Source: Streptomyces sp. CB02400 (lineage in GTDB: Bacteria > Actinomycetota > Actinomycetes > Streptomycetales > Streptomycetaceae). From it: 64,000 nt of DNA. Under the pieces are notes generated by a model. It searched no databases. It was not told the DNA's origin and worked only from the letters and a program-made list of their open reading frames with translations. The translations under genes and the position numbers were made by a program. Below are positions 1-8,838 of the stretch, piece after piece; position 1 is the first letter of the stretch; the number at the start of each line of letters is the position of its first letter. The stretch spans positions 357,607 through 421,606 of the forward strand of contig NZ_LIWB01000002.1 of the NCBI RefSeq assembly GCF_001905725.1, written 5' to 3'.

Positions 1-93
1 GTCGTATGTCCTGTGCCTGAATTCATATGACTGTTCGTCAAGAGCGAGGACATCAGGCAGAAGGCGGACGCGAGTGAGGAAGAGGAGCAGCCA

Positions 94-1440
94 ATGGCCC
101 CACAGCACAGGCGGGTCCGGGCCCGCGGGATGGCCGTGGGCGCGGCGGCGGTCGTCGTGTCCGCCGCCCTGGCGGCCGGTCCCGCGGCGGGGGCGGTGCG
201 GACCGACGACTTCCGTCCGGCGGTGCCGGCCCCGGACGGGCCCGTGGTCACCCCCACGGTCCCCGCGGTCCCCACGACCCCTGTTGTTCCCGTGACCCCT
301 GCCGTCCCCGCGCCCCCGAAGGCCCTTGACGTTCCGGACACCCCGGTCGTCGGCTTTCCGTCGGTGCCCGTACCGGCCCCGCCGATGTCGCTCCGTGACA
401 TCCCGGCCTTCGGCGCCTTCCTCGCCTCCGACGCGCGCGGAGTGGCCCGCATGGGGCAGCTCAGCCACTGGCTGGGCGGTGCCGAGATGCGCGTCGGCCA
501 CACCTACCTGCCCGGCAACCACTGGAGCGACATCGAGGGGGACATCGGCTTCCTCGAGTCGTGGGCGCGCTGGCGCAACGCCGGGGACGACCGGATGCTC
601 GTCCTCAACGTCCCCCTGCAGGAGCGCAACGAGGAGGGCGTCTCCGACCACGAGGTCCGGCAGTTGCTGCGGCGGGGCGCCGCCGGGGAGTTCGACCACC
701 ACTTCCGTGCCCTCGCCGAGCGGCTGGTCGAGCTGAAGGTGCCGGACACGGTCCTGGTGCTCGGCTGGGAGATGAACGGCGTCACCTACACCCACCGCTG
801 CGGTCCCGACCCGGAATCCTGGAAGAAGTACTGGAACCGGATCGTGAAGACCATGCGCGCGGTACCGGGCCAGGAATTCCGGTTCGACTTCACACCGAGC
901 CGCGGCCGGGACGCCGTTCCCTGGACCCAGTGCTACCCAGGGGACGACACGGTCGACATCATCGGCATGGATTCCTACGACCAGCCGGCCGGGCATTCCT
1001 TCGACGAACAGGTGAAGGAGCCGTACGGACTTCAGGCCCACGTGGATTTCGCGAAGGCCCACGGAAAACCGATCTCCTATCCCGAATGGGGGCTCTTCCG
1101 CAACGGCGACAATCCCGAGTACATGCGGCGCATGCTCGCGTGGATCGACCAGCACAAGCCGCTCTACAACACGCTCACCGACTACTGCCCGCACGGGGTG
1201 TGGCAGTGCGACGACAACCCGGACTCGTCCCGCGTCTACAAGTCCGTCCTCTTCGGCCGCACCCACGAGGAGGAGCCGGACACCACGCCGGAGACCCCGG
1301 CACCCACTCCCGCACCGACCACGCCCGAGACACCGCTGCCGCCGGAGAACTGCTCGCCGCTGGACCTGGGCCAGTGGGTGGAGTACTGGCTCGGCGGAAG
1401 GCTCTGCCTCCGCTTCGACTGGTGGTCGCGCACCCGGTAG
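94..1440 (+). CDS. Secreted GH26-like glycoside hydrolase
   Basis: The 448-residue product begins with a positively charged, Ala-rich signal peptide (about residues 1-35). A Pro/Val/Thr-rich linker follows to about residue 95, then a TIM-barrel-like catalytic domain and a Pro/Thr linker with a short Cys-containing tail. The stretch VLGWEMNG places a candidate acid/base Glu at residue 226, and SYPEWG places a candidate nucleophile Glu at 331. This spacing fits clan A enzymes, most likely GH26 (endo-mannanase or related beta-glycanases). The canonical His before the acid/base Glu of many mannanases is not seen, so the substrate is open. The ATG follows GAGGAAGAGGAG. The gene converges on the exopolysaccharide operon with a 16-nt gap, so trimming or turnover of that polymer is a reasonable inferred role. 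Confidence 0.8.
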   Translation: MAPQHRRVRARGMAVGAAAVVVSAALAAGPAAGAVRTDDFRPAVPAPDGPVVTPTVPAVPTTPVVPVTPAVPAPPKALDVPDTPVVGFPSVPVPAPPMSLRDIPAFGAFLASDARGVARMGQLSHWLGGAEMRVGHTYLPGNHWSDIEGDIGFLESWARWRNAGDDRMLVLNVPLQERNEEGVSDHEVRQLLRRGAAGEFDHHFRALAERLVELKVPDTVLVLGWEMNGVTYTHRCGPDPESWKKYWNRIVKTMRAVPGQEFRFDFTPSRGRDAVPWTQCYPGDDTVDIIGMDSYDQPAGHSFDEQVKEPYGLQAHVDFAKAHGKPISYPEWGLFRNGDNPEYMRRMLAWIDQHKPLYNTLTDYCPHGVWQCDDNPDSSRVYKSVLFGRTHEEEPDTTPETPAPTPAPTTPETPLPPENCSPLDLGQWVEYWLGGRLCLRFDWWSRTR

Positions 1441-1456
1441 GACCACCCCGGCCGCG

Positions 1457-2107
1457 TCACCGCTGCACATCGGCGGCGGTGGCCGGGCCGGGCACCGAGG
1501 CGGCGGGGGCGGGATCGTCGTCCCGGACGGACCGCCTCGGCCGGGCGAGCAGCACCAGGCCGCCCAGCAGGCCGCCCGCGCTCGCCCCCACCAGCGCGGT
1601 CACCTCCGACGTCGCGGACGACGGCTTGCCCGGCTTCACCGCGCGCGAGAACTGCACGAGCCGGACCTGGGTGCTGCCCTTGGTGTCCTCGGCGTGCCGG
1701 GTCAGCGCCCGCGAGACCGCGTTGGCCATGTCGACGGCCAGCTCGGGCTGTGCGGAGGTGGCCGTGACGGCGACCATCGGCGCGTCCGGCGAGGTCGCCG
1801 TACGGACGCTGTCCCGCAGCGTGCGCACCGGCACACCGGCCCACACCTGCGCGTCACCGAGCACCGCGAGCTGGGTGGCGACCCGGCCGTACGCCTGCGC
1901 GAAACCGCGGGCCGCGTCCGGGGTCGCCTTGTCGGTCGGTACGGCGACGACGTAACTGGTGGCCGTGTACGCCGGGGGCGTGAGCGCGCCGTACGCGCCG
2001 CCGGACAGACCGCCGAGAAGCGTGCCCGCCACCAGCGCGGACCAGGCCGGCAGCTTTCTGACACGGTCCAGGGACGGACGGAGCCGACGGGTCGGGGTGT
2101 CGGTCAT
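1457..2107 (-). CDS. Wzz/YveK-like polysaccharide chain-length protein
   Basis: The 216-residue protein has two membrane segments, one near residues 22-44 and one near 168-188. Between them lies an extracytoplasmic domain of about 120 residues containing the pattern TATSYVVAV, typical of the chain-length determinant family (Wzz/YveK/CapA). No Walker motifs or tyrosine-rich tail are present, so it lacks a fused BY-kinase. It is the last gene of the minus-strand exopolysaccharide operon, 54 nt after the preceding glycosyltransferase. By family, such proteins set the chain length of Wzy-polymerised polysaccharide at the membrane. The C-terminal tail is Asp/Pro/Ala-rich. Confidence 0.75.
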   Translation of the reverse strand: MTDTPTRRLRPSLDRVRKLPAWSALVAGTLLGGLSGGAYGALTPPAYTATSYVVAVPTDKATPDAARGFAQAYGRVATQLAVLGDAQVWAGVPVRTLRDSVRTATSPDAPMVAVTATSAQPELAVDMANAVSRALTRHAEDTKGSTQVRLVQFSRAVKPGKPSSATSEVTALVGASAGGLLGGLVLLARPRRSVRDDDPAPAASVPGPATAADVQR

Positions 2108-2161
2108 GACGGGCTTGCTCCCTCGAAGGTACGGCGAAGTACGGCGGAGTGCGGAGGAGGC

Positions 2162-3301
2162 TTACGGTGCGGCGGCGGACGGCGACGGACCGGCGACGGC
2201 CGCCGTGTACACGTCCATGAGGCGGGCGGTGCTGCGGGTGATGCTGTAGTGGTGCGCGGCCCGGCCGGCCGTGCGCGGTCCGGGGCCCGCCGTACGGACC
2301 TCGGCGATCGCGCGGGCGTACGCCCCGGGACCGCCGCGCACCCGCCGGGCGCCGGCGCAGGTCCCGGGAGGCAGGTCCTCGATCGCCGGGCAGGAGGCGT
2401 AGAGCACGGGCAGGCCGGACGCCAGAGCCTCCACGGCCGCCAGGCCGAAGGCCTCCTCCGCGGACGGGGAGGCGAACAGGTCCATCGCCGAGGTCAGCGA
2501 GGGCAGGTCGGGGCCGGGGGAGCCGTCGGGTACGCCGGGACGCTCGCCGGTGAACAGGACCCGCCCCGCCACCCCGGCCTCACGGGCGGTGCGACGCAGC
2601 ACGTGCTCCTCGGGGCCGCCGCCCACCAGCAGCAGCCAGTGGTCCTCCGGCAGCAGGGCCAGCGCCCGGACGAGGACGTCGAACCGCTTGCCCCGGGCGA
2701 GCCGGCCGACACCGCCGACGACGAACGCGCCCTGAGGCAGGCCGAGACGCCGCCGGGTGCGCTCCCGCCGCTGCGGGTCGAAGCGGAAACGGTCCAGGTC
2801 GATGCCGTTGGGGACGACCTCGATGCGGGGGGCGGGCACACCCCAGCGCTTCAGCCGGTCGGCCACCGTCGGGGAGACGGCGACCGTCGCCGAGCCGAGC
2901 CGCTCGCTCGCCAGGTACAGCGCGCGCACCCCGGCCGTCAGCCTGCGGCCCTCCATCTGGGTGTCGCCCAGGGAGTGTTCGGTCGCCACGACCGCGCGGA
3001 CCCCGGCGACCCGCGCGGCGAGCCGGCCGTAGACACAGGCCCGGTACAGATGCGTGTGCACGAGGTCGTAGCCGCCGGCCCGGATCACCCGGACCAGACG
3101 CGGGAGCGCGGCCAGGTCGCGGTTGCCGCCCATGCCCAGGTGCACGACCCGTACGCCGTCGGCGCCGAGCCCCTCGGCGACCGCGCCGGGGTTGGTGAGC
3201 GTCACCACGTCGCAGTCGACCGGCAGATGACGCAGCAGCAGCCGCAACTGCTGTTCGGCACCGCCGACACCGAGCCCGGTGATGATGTGCAGCGCCCTCA
3301 T
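2162..3301 (-). CDS. GT4-family glycosyltransferase (exopolysaccharide operon)
   Basis: The 379-residue product has a GT-B fold signature. The N-terminus reads MRALHIITGLGVGGAEQQL, and the nucleotide-sugar-binding part near residue 280-300 contains a SAEEAFGLAAVEALASG motif (E-x7-E) typical of GT4. It would transfer a sugar from a nucleotide donor onto a lipid-linked intermediate at the cytoplasmic face. I chose the ATG at 3301 rather than an in-frame codon 21 residues upstream. It overlaps the TGA of the deacetylase gene as ATGA, and the upstream residues are only Ala/Pro filler. Donor and acceptor cannot be read from the sequence. Confidence 0.87.
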   Translation of the reverse strand: MRALHIITGLGVGGAEQQLRLLLRHLPVDCDVVTLTNPGAVAEGLGADGVRVVHLGMGGNRDLAALPRLVRVIRAGGYDLVHTHLYRACVYGRLAARVAGVRAVVATEHSLGDTQMEGRRLTAGVRALYLASERLGSATVAVSPTVADRLKRWGVPAPRIEVVPNGIDLDRFRFDPQRRERTRRRLGLPQGAFVVGGVGRLARGKRFDVLVRALALLPEDHWLLLVGGGPEEHVLRRTAREAGVAGRVLFTGERPGVPDGSPGPDLPSLTSAMDLFASPSAEEAFGLAAVEALASGLPVLYASCPAIEDLPPGTCAGARRVRGGPGAYARAIAEVRTAGPGPRTAGRAAHHYSITRSTARLMDVYTAAVAGPSPSAAAP

Positions 3302-4065
3302 CACAGGCCCTCCACCGGGCGCCGGCGCAGCCGGTGCAGCCGGAGCTTGAGGTGCAGGCGCCACGCCGTGTCGTTCTGCCCGACGTGCGCCCGCGGCAGG
3401 GCGTGCGGGCCGGTCAGCGGGCCGGGGTCGATGGCGCAGGCGTAGGTGTAGCCCGCTTTCCGTACGGCCTCGACGGCGCGCGCGTCGACCGTGCCGTACG
3501 GGTAGCAGAACCCGTCGGCCGGGGCGCCGGTCAGCTCCTCCAGCCGGGCCCGGCTCTCGGCGACCTCGGCGGTGAGCGTGGCGTCGTCCGCGCGGGTCAG
3601 GTCGACGTGGGTGAGGCCGTGCGAGCCGATCTCCACGCCCTCGGCGGCGGCGCGCCGGATGCCGTCCGCGGTCAGCAGCGGCTTGCGCGGGCCGAGCGGG
3701 TCCCAGGCGTTGTCGCCGCCGAGCCGTCCGGGCAGGACGAAGAGGGTGGCGCCGCAGCGGAAGCGGCGCAGCAGCGGCAGGGCGCCGGTGAGGAAGTCGG
3801 TGTAGCCGTCGTCGAAGGTGAGACCGACCAGGCCCCGGCCCTCGCCCCGGGCGCGGGCGGCGAGCAGCTCGGCGACGGACACGCCGCGCAGCCCGCGCCG
3901 GCGCAGCCAGGCCAGCTGCCGTTCGAGCCGCCCGGGGGTGACGGTGATGCGGTACGGATCGTCCGAGCAGTCGCCCACCGAGTGGTACATCGCCACCCAG
4001 GGGACGGGGCCCGGACGGGGCGCGGAGGGTCTGCCGGTGGCGACGGAATCAACGGAAGCGGCCAT
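3301..4065 (-). CDS. NodB-type polysaccharide deacetylase
   Basis: The 254-residue protein carries the carbohydrate esterase 4 motifs in order. LTFDDGY (about residue 82) supplies the catalytic base and a metal-binding Asp, SHGLTHVDL (about 147) supplies the two metal-binding His, and CYPYG (about 185) supplies the groove. No clear signal peptide or membrane anchor is seen, so it may act on the cytoplasmic side or be exported by an unusual route. The ATG at 4065 has GAAGG eight nt upstream. The start overlaps the flippase gene by 17 nt and the stop overlaps the next glycosyltransferase by 4 nt. In this operon it probably removes acetyl groups from an N-acetylhexosamine of the polymer or its precursor. 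Confidence 0.87.
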   Translation of the reverse strand: MAASVDSVATGRPSAPRPGPVPWVAMYHSVGDCSDDPYRITVTPGRLERQLAWLRRRGLRGVSVAELLAARARGEGRGLVGLTFDDGYTDFLTGALPLLRRFRCGATLFVLPGRLGGDNAWDPLGPRKPLLTADGIRRAAAEGVEIGSHGLTHVDLTRADDATLTAEVAESRARLEELTGAPADGFCYPYGTVDARAVEAVRKAGYTYACAIDPGPLTGPHALPRAHVGQNDTAWRLHLKLRLHRLRRRPVEGL

Positions 4066-6061
4066 GTGTGAGCCTTCGTGTGACGGTGCGTACGGAGCGC
4101 AGTGCGGATGCGGATGCGGATACGGAGCGCCGGGCGACCGGGACGGACAGGGCGAGCGGCACGAAGACGGCGGCCACGGCCGGACAGCCGGCCGCGAGGG
4201 CGGCCACCGGGGACTCGAAGCGGCTCGCGGCGAACGCCCCGGCGGCGACGGCGAGGACCGAGGCGAGCACGGGCCGGCTCAGCCGGCCCAGCACCTCGCG
4301 GACGCCGATCGAGACGCCGGCCGGGTCGCCGGCCGTGTCACCGTGGCGGGCCGCGCGCAGGCCGGTCAGCAGCAGTACGGCCGTGACGGTGATGCCGAAG
4401 GCGTTGGCGGCGGCGATCCCCGCCACCCCCCAGCGGCCCACGGTCGCGGCGCCGATCAGGGACGTGACGACGATGCCGGCCGCCATCACGCCGAGGGGGT
4501 ACCAGCTGGGGCGGCCCGCGGAGAAGTAGCAGCGGACGAGGGCGCCCACGAGGGTCTGGCCGAGCAGACCGAGGGCGTACACGCGCATGACGTTCGCCGT
4601 CGCGGCGGTGTCGGCCGCGGTGAACGCGCCCCGCTGGAAGAGCAGTTCGATCATCTGCGGGGCGCAGGCGATCACCGCGCACATGCCCGCCAGCACCACA
4701 CAGGACGCCAGCACCAGGTCCCGTTCCACCCGGGCGCGGGCCCGGCGGGTGTCGCCGTCGGCGAGCGCCCGCGCCACCACGGGGAAGGTGACGGTGCACA
4801 CCATCAGCGACAGCGTCATCGGGATCTGGGCGACCTTCTGCGCGTAGTTGAGGTGCGAGATGGACCCGGCGGGCAGGGAGGACGCCAGGAACCGTTCGAC
4901 GAGGACCTGCGACTGGCGGCACAGCGCGAACAGCAGCACGGCGGCGATCAGGGCGAGGCGCACCGGCCGCTCCTCGGCCGCGGCTCCCGTGGCGGCGGGC
5001 GCGGGCGTACGCGACGCCAGTTGCCGCCACAGCGACGGCAGTTGCACCGCCACCATCAGACAGCCGCCCACCGCGACCCCGACGGCCGCCGCACGCACCC
5101 CCCACTCCCCGCCCAGCAGGAACATCGTCGCCACGATGCCGGTGTTGTAGGCGACGTAGATCGCCGCCGGCGCGAAGAAACGGCGGTGCGCCCGCAGGGC
5201 GGCGCTGCAGTACCCGGCGAGCCCGAAGGCCAGCAGGCTGAGCGCGGTGAGCCGGGTGCAGTCGACGGCGAGGCGGGGATCGGGCAGACCCGGCGCCAGG
5301 GCGTGGACCAGGTACGGGGCCCCGGCGGCGACCAGCACCGTCACCGCGGCGAAGGCCAGGCACAGCCGGGGCAGGGTGGCCCTGACCAGTTCGCGCACCG
5401 GGTCGCCGGGCACGCCCCGGGCCCGGCGCGCCAGCGCCATGCTGAACGCCGGGATCAGCGCGATCGCCAGCCCGTCCTCGATCAGCAGCGTCGCGGCGAT
5501 CTCCGGCACGGTCCATGCGACCAGGAAGGCGTCCGTGTCGCTCCCGGCCCCGAACAACCGCGCCAGCGACTGGTCCCGCACCAGCCCGAGCAACGACCCG
5601 GCGATGGACAGCACCGCCGTCCCCAGCGCGGCCCGCGCGAGAAACCTCCGCGACACCCCGCCCGACTCACCCCCGTCACCGGCCGCACCCTCGAACCCGC
5701 CGCCCGGTGCTTCACTCAGCTCGACCGCGTCGGACCCGGGACCGCCGGTGGTGGGCCCGCCGGACGCGGATACACCGGGCCCGGATCCACCGGGCGTGGA
5801 GCTGCCGGCCGTGGGGCAGGTGAGTCCGGGGTCCGTGTGGCGGCCGGGGGCGGGACCGCCGGTCCGGGGCCGGTCGGGCGTGGGGTCGTCGGTCGTCGTG
5901 CGTGTGTCGGCCGCGGGGCCGGTGAGTCCGGGGTCCGTGGGCCGGTCAGGGGCGGGGCCGCCGGTGCGGGAGCCGTTCGGCTCGGGGGTGCCGGTCTTGA
6001 GGCCGCCGGGTTCGGGGCCGGTGGTGTCGGAGCCGGGAGTCTGGGACGGCAGCACTGTCAT
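4049..6061 (-). CDS. MurJ/Wzx-like lipid-linked oligosaccharide flippase with long N-terminal tail
   Basis: The 670-residue product has a polytopic MOP/MviN-type domain from about residue 135. Segments include FLARAALGTAVLSIAGSLLG followed by RDQSLARLFG, the typical MurJ start, and about 12-13 membrane helices. By family it flips lipid-linked glycans across the membrane. Its place between a Wzy-like gene and glycosyltransferases makes it the probable Wzx of this polymer rather than the peptidoglycan MurJ. The first 115 or so residues are an unusual Pro/Gly/Thr/Asp-rich tail with a degenerate 34-residue repeat. The ATG at 6061 forms an ATGA overlap with the Wzy-like gene, which supports the long form. 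A later start without the tail remains possible. Confidence 0.83.
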   Translation of the reverse strand: MTVLPSQTPGSDTTGPEPGGLKTGTPEPNGSRTGGPAPDRPTDPGLTGPAADTRTTTDDPTPDRPRTGGPAPGRHTDPGLTCPTAGSSTPGGSGPGVSASGGPTTGGPGSDAVELSEAPGGGFEGAAGDGGESGGVSRRFLARAALGTAVLSIAGSLLGLVRDQSLARLFGAGSDTDAFLVAWTVPEIAATLLIEDGLAIALIPAFSMALARRARGVPGDPVRELVRATLPRLCLAFAAVTVLVAAGAPYLVHALAPGLPDPRLAVDCTRLTALSLLAFGLAGYCSAALRAHRRFFAPAAIYVAYNTGIVATMFLLGGEWGVRAAAVGVAVGGCLMVAVQLPSLWRQLASRTPAPAATGAAAEERPVRLALIAAVLLFALCRQSQVLVERFLASSLPAGSISHLNYAQKVAQIPMTLSLMVCTVTFPVVARALADGDTRRARARVERDLVLASCVVLAGMCAVIACAPQMIELLFQRGAFTAADTAATANVMRVYALGLLGQTLVGALVRCYFSAGRPSWYPLGVMAAGIVVTSLIGAATVGRWGVAGIAAANAFGITVTAVLLLTGLRAARHGDTAGDPAGVSIGVREVLGRLSRPVLASVLAVAAGAFAASRFESPVAALAAGCPAVAAVFVPLALSVPVARRSVSASASALRSVRTVTRRLTHGRFR

Positions 6062-7407
6062 CGTGTCGCGGCCTCCTCGACCCGCTCGGATGCCTCATCG
6101 CGCCGGGCGGTGTGCGGCCGGTCGTCGCGGGACAGCGCCCACCACGCCGTCAGGCCCAGGGCCACGCCGGTCAGGACGGTCGAGGGGCCGCCGATGTCGC
6201 CGTAGACGAAGTCGGTGAGCAGCCAGAGCAGCAGGCCGACGGCGACGAGCGCGCAGTCGAGGCCGGGGCCCCGGCGGGCCCGCAGCAGGCGCCGCAGCGC
6301 GCACACCAGCAGCGCGAGCCAGCCCCCGGCGAGCGTCAGCAGCCCGATCAGGCCCTGCTCGCTCAGCACCAGCAGATACATGCTGTGCGGCGACAGCAGC
6401 GCCTGCTTGTGGTACTCCTCGCCCGCGCCCTCGATGTCGCTGCCCGAGGACAGCGCCAGGGTGGCGTGCCCGTCGCGGTACTCGGGGAAGCCCTTCAGCC
6501 CCACCCCGGTCAGCGGGTGTTCGCGCCACATGCCGGTCGCCGCCGCCCACAGGGTGTACCGGTCGACGACGGACTGGTCGGGCGTGTCGGTGACCTCCGT
6601 GATGCTGTCGATCCGCTCCTGCAGCATCGCCGTACCGACCCCGAACCCGCCCGTCAGCACGACGCCCGCGGCGACCACGGCCGCCGCCACCTTCAGCGCG
6701 CGCCGCAGCCCCGCCAGCGCCAGCTGCACCGTGCACGCCAGCGCGGTCGCGATCCACGCGCCCCGGCTGAAGGACAGCGCCAGCGGCAGCACCAGCAGCA
6801 GGGCGCACCCGGCGGCGGCCGCCCGCTGCCGCACCGGGGCCCGCCCCAGCGCGATCCCCGCCGCGCACACCACGCCCAGCGACACCGCCGTCGCCATGCC
6901 CATCACGTCCGTGGCTCCGAAGGTGCCGACCGCCCGGACGGTCTCGCCCTGGTACGAGGCACCGGTACCGGTGACGTACTGGTGCACCCCGACGGCCCCC
7001 TGCCACAGGGCGAGCCCCACGAACGACCAGGCCAGCACCCGGAAGTCGGCGCGGCCACGGAGCAGCACCAGCACGGCGGCCGGGACGAGCACGAAGATCT
7101 GCAGATAGCGGGACAGGCCGTCGAGCGCATCCTGGGGCGAGGCCGCCCCCATGGCGGCGAGCGCCAGCCCCACGACCGGCAGCCCCAGCACCACCGCCGC
7201 GACAGGCGACAGCGGGCGCCGCCGTTCCCGCAGCAGCCGGATCACGCAGTACCCGACCACCAGCGCGGACACCACGTCGGCGGGCCCCGCGCCGTCCCCC
7301 GTTGGCGGCAGGCCCGCCAGGACGACCACCGCCACCAGCGGCAGGGCCGGCACCAGAGCGGCGGCGGCCCGGCGCGGCAGCGGCGGCGGGACGAGGGCGT
7401 GACTCAC
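6058..7407 (-). CDS. Wzy/O-antigen ligase-like polysaccharide polymerase
   Basis: The 449-residue protein has about ten hydrophobic helices. A large loop near residues 270-335 contains the pattern HPLTGVGLKGFPEYR and the nearby HSMYLLVLSEQGLIG, which are hallmarks of the Wzy_C (O-antigen ligase/polymerase) family. By family it polymerises or ligates undecaprenyl-linked repeat units on the outer face of the membrane. It starts with GTG at 7407, has GGGGAG about ten nt upstream, and overlaps the flippase ATG by 4 nt. It lies 6 nt after the sugar transferase gene, consistent with one transcript. Confidence 0.83.
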   Translation of the reverse strand: MSHALVPPPLPRRAAAALVPALPLVAVVVLAGLPPTGDGAGPADVVSALVVGYCVIRLLRERRRPLSPVAAVVLGLPVVGLALAAMGAASPQDALDGLSRYLQIFVLVPAAVLVLLRGRADFRVLAWSFVGLALWQGAVGVHQYVTGTGASYQGETVRAVGTFGATDVMGMATAVSLGVVCAAGIALGRAPVRQRAAAAGCALLLVLPLALSFSRGAWIATALACTVQLALAGLRRALKVAAAVVAAGVVLTGGFGVGTAMLQERIDSITEVTDTPDQSVVDRYTLWAAATGMWREHPLTGVGLKGFPEYRDGHATLALSSGSDIEGAGEEYHKQALLSPHSMYLLVLSEQGLIGLLTLAGGWLALLVCALRRLLRARRGPGLDCALVAVGLLLWLLTDFVYGDIGGPSTVLTGVALGLTAWWALSRDDRPHTARRDEASERVEEAATR

Positions 7408-7413
7408 GTGGCG

Positions 7414-8838
7414 TCAGCTCCCCGTCGGGCGGACCAGCGTGGCCGCGGTGCGCAGCAGGATGCAGACGTCCCGCCACAGCGACCAGTCGTCGATGTAGGC
7501 GTTGTCGAACCGGCACCGGTCCTCGATCGAGGTGTCGCCGCGCAGCCCGTGGATCTGCGCGAGCCCGGTGATGCCGGTACGCATCCGGTGCCGGGCCGCG
7601 TAACCGGGATACGTCTGACTGAACTGCGCGACGAAGTACGGCCGTTCGGGCCGCGGCCCGACCAGGCTCATGTCGCCGCGGAGCACGTTCCACAGCTGGA
7701 GCAGCTCGTCCAGCGAGGTGCGCCGCAGCATGCGGCAGAACCAGCGCATCTCGTGCTCGCCCGCCACGCTCCACCGGGTCGCCGACTCGTGCTCGTCGAC
7801 CGGGCGGTGGGTGCGGAACTTCAGCAGCGTGAACGGCTCCCCGTCCCGGCCGATGCGCTCCTGCCGGAACACCACTCCCGGCCCGTCACAGAGCCGCAGC
7901 GTCACCGCGCACACCAGCAGCAGCGGGCCGGCCAGCAGCAACAGCGTCCCCGAGACCAGGATGTCGAGCAGCCGCTTGCCGAGGCCGCCGCCGCGCGCCG
8001 GGGCGCAGTCCAGCCGCCGGCAGGGGAATCCGGCCAGCCGCTCCCGCGCCGGGTACGGCGCCGGGCCGGCGTCGACCTCCCAGACCGCGCAGCCCGACGC
8101 GGCCAGCGCCCGCAGCAGCGGCCCCTGTTCGTCCCGTACCGAGGGGTGGACGGCGAGCACCGCCCGCACCCCGTTCTGGATGACCGCCCGCTCGACCTCC
8201 TCCTCCGTGCGCAGCACCGGCACGCCCTCGGCGCCGTCCTGCTGTCCGGCGACGATCCCCACCGGCCGCACCCCGCAGCGCGGATGGCGCAGCACGGCGG
8301 CGGCCACCCGCTGCGCGGTCGCGGCCGGTCCGACGACGAGCGCGGCGTGCGGGCGGCGCAGCAGCGCGGCCCGCCGCCGCCCGTGCACGGCCGCGCGCAG
8401 CGCACAGGCCGTCGCCGCCTGCACGGCGAGGCCCGTCAGCACGGTGCCGGCGGACAGCGCCTGCTCCGGCCGGTACGCGGCCCACAGTGCCGCGCCGGCC
8501 GGCCAGGCCACCGCGACACGGCCGCACACGGAGGGCAGTTCCTCCAGCAGCTCCGGCACCGGCGGCCGGGTGGCGCGCGGGCGCAGCAGCAGCGACACCG
8601 CGATCAGCAGGGCGACGAGCAGCGGATGGCGCTGGGCCCCGGGCAGCACCAGCGCGGCGGGCAGGACGGCGGCACCGTCCGCGACGAGCAGCGGCAGCGG
8701 TGAGGCTGTCCGGGGCGGCGCGGCGGGCAGCCGGGGGCCGGCGTCGGTGCCGCGCGGCGGCATGACGGAGACGGGCGAGAAGAATCCGTGGTCCCGCGGC
8801 GGTACGCCGGGGGAGGCCACGGTGCGTTCGACGGTCAC
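7414..8838 (-). CDS. Polyprenyl-phosphate sugar-1-phosphate transferase (WbaP/CpsE type)
   Basis: The 474-residue protein has four or five N-terminal membrane helices, a central nucleotide-binding-like region and a C-terminal bacterial sugar transferase domain (from about residue 275). That domain contains KRLLDILVS, VFRQERIGRDGEPFTLLKFRT, DELLQLWNVLRGDMSLVGPRP and RTGITGLAQIHG. The DE and GPRP motifs are the family's catalytic core. It should start repeat-unit assembly by loading a hexose-1-phosphate onto undecaprenyl phosphate. The GTG at 8838 overlaps the preceding gene's TGA as GTGA. As the priming enzyme it is the gene most diagnostic of a Wzx/Wzy-dependent exopolysaccharide locus. Confidence 0.92.
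   Translation of the reverse strand: MTVERTVASPGVPPRDHGFFSPVSVMPPRGTDAGPRLPAAPPRTASPLPLLVADGAAVLPAALVLPGAQRHPLLVALLIAVSLLLRPRATRPPVPELLEELPSVCGRVAVAWPAGAALWAAYRPEQALSAGTVLTGLAVQAATACALRAAVHGRRRAALLRRPHAALVVGPAATAQRVAAAVLRHPRCGVRPVGIVAGQQDGAEGVPVLRTEEEVERAVIQNGVRAVLAVHPSVRDEQGPLLRALAASGCAVWEVDAGPAPYPARERLAGFPCRRLDCAPARGGGLGKRLLDILVSGTLLLLAGPLLLVCAVTLRLCDGPGVVFRQERIGRDGEPFTLLKFRTHRPVDEHESATRWSVAGEHEMRWFCRMLRRTSLDELLQLWNVLRGDMSLVGPRPERPYFVAQFSQTYPGYAARHRMRTGITGLAQIHGLRGDTSIEDRCRFDNAYIDDWSLWRDVCILLRTAATLVRPTGS

Noticed and set aside
3818..8703. Long plus-strand frames (795 and 863 codons) opposite the flippase, polymerase and sugar transferase genes
   Set aside because: The opposite strand encodes clear families with conserved motifs and linked starts. 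The plus-strand frames are Arg/Gly/Gln-rich shadows.
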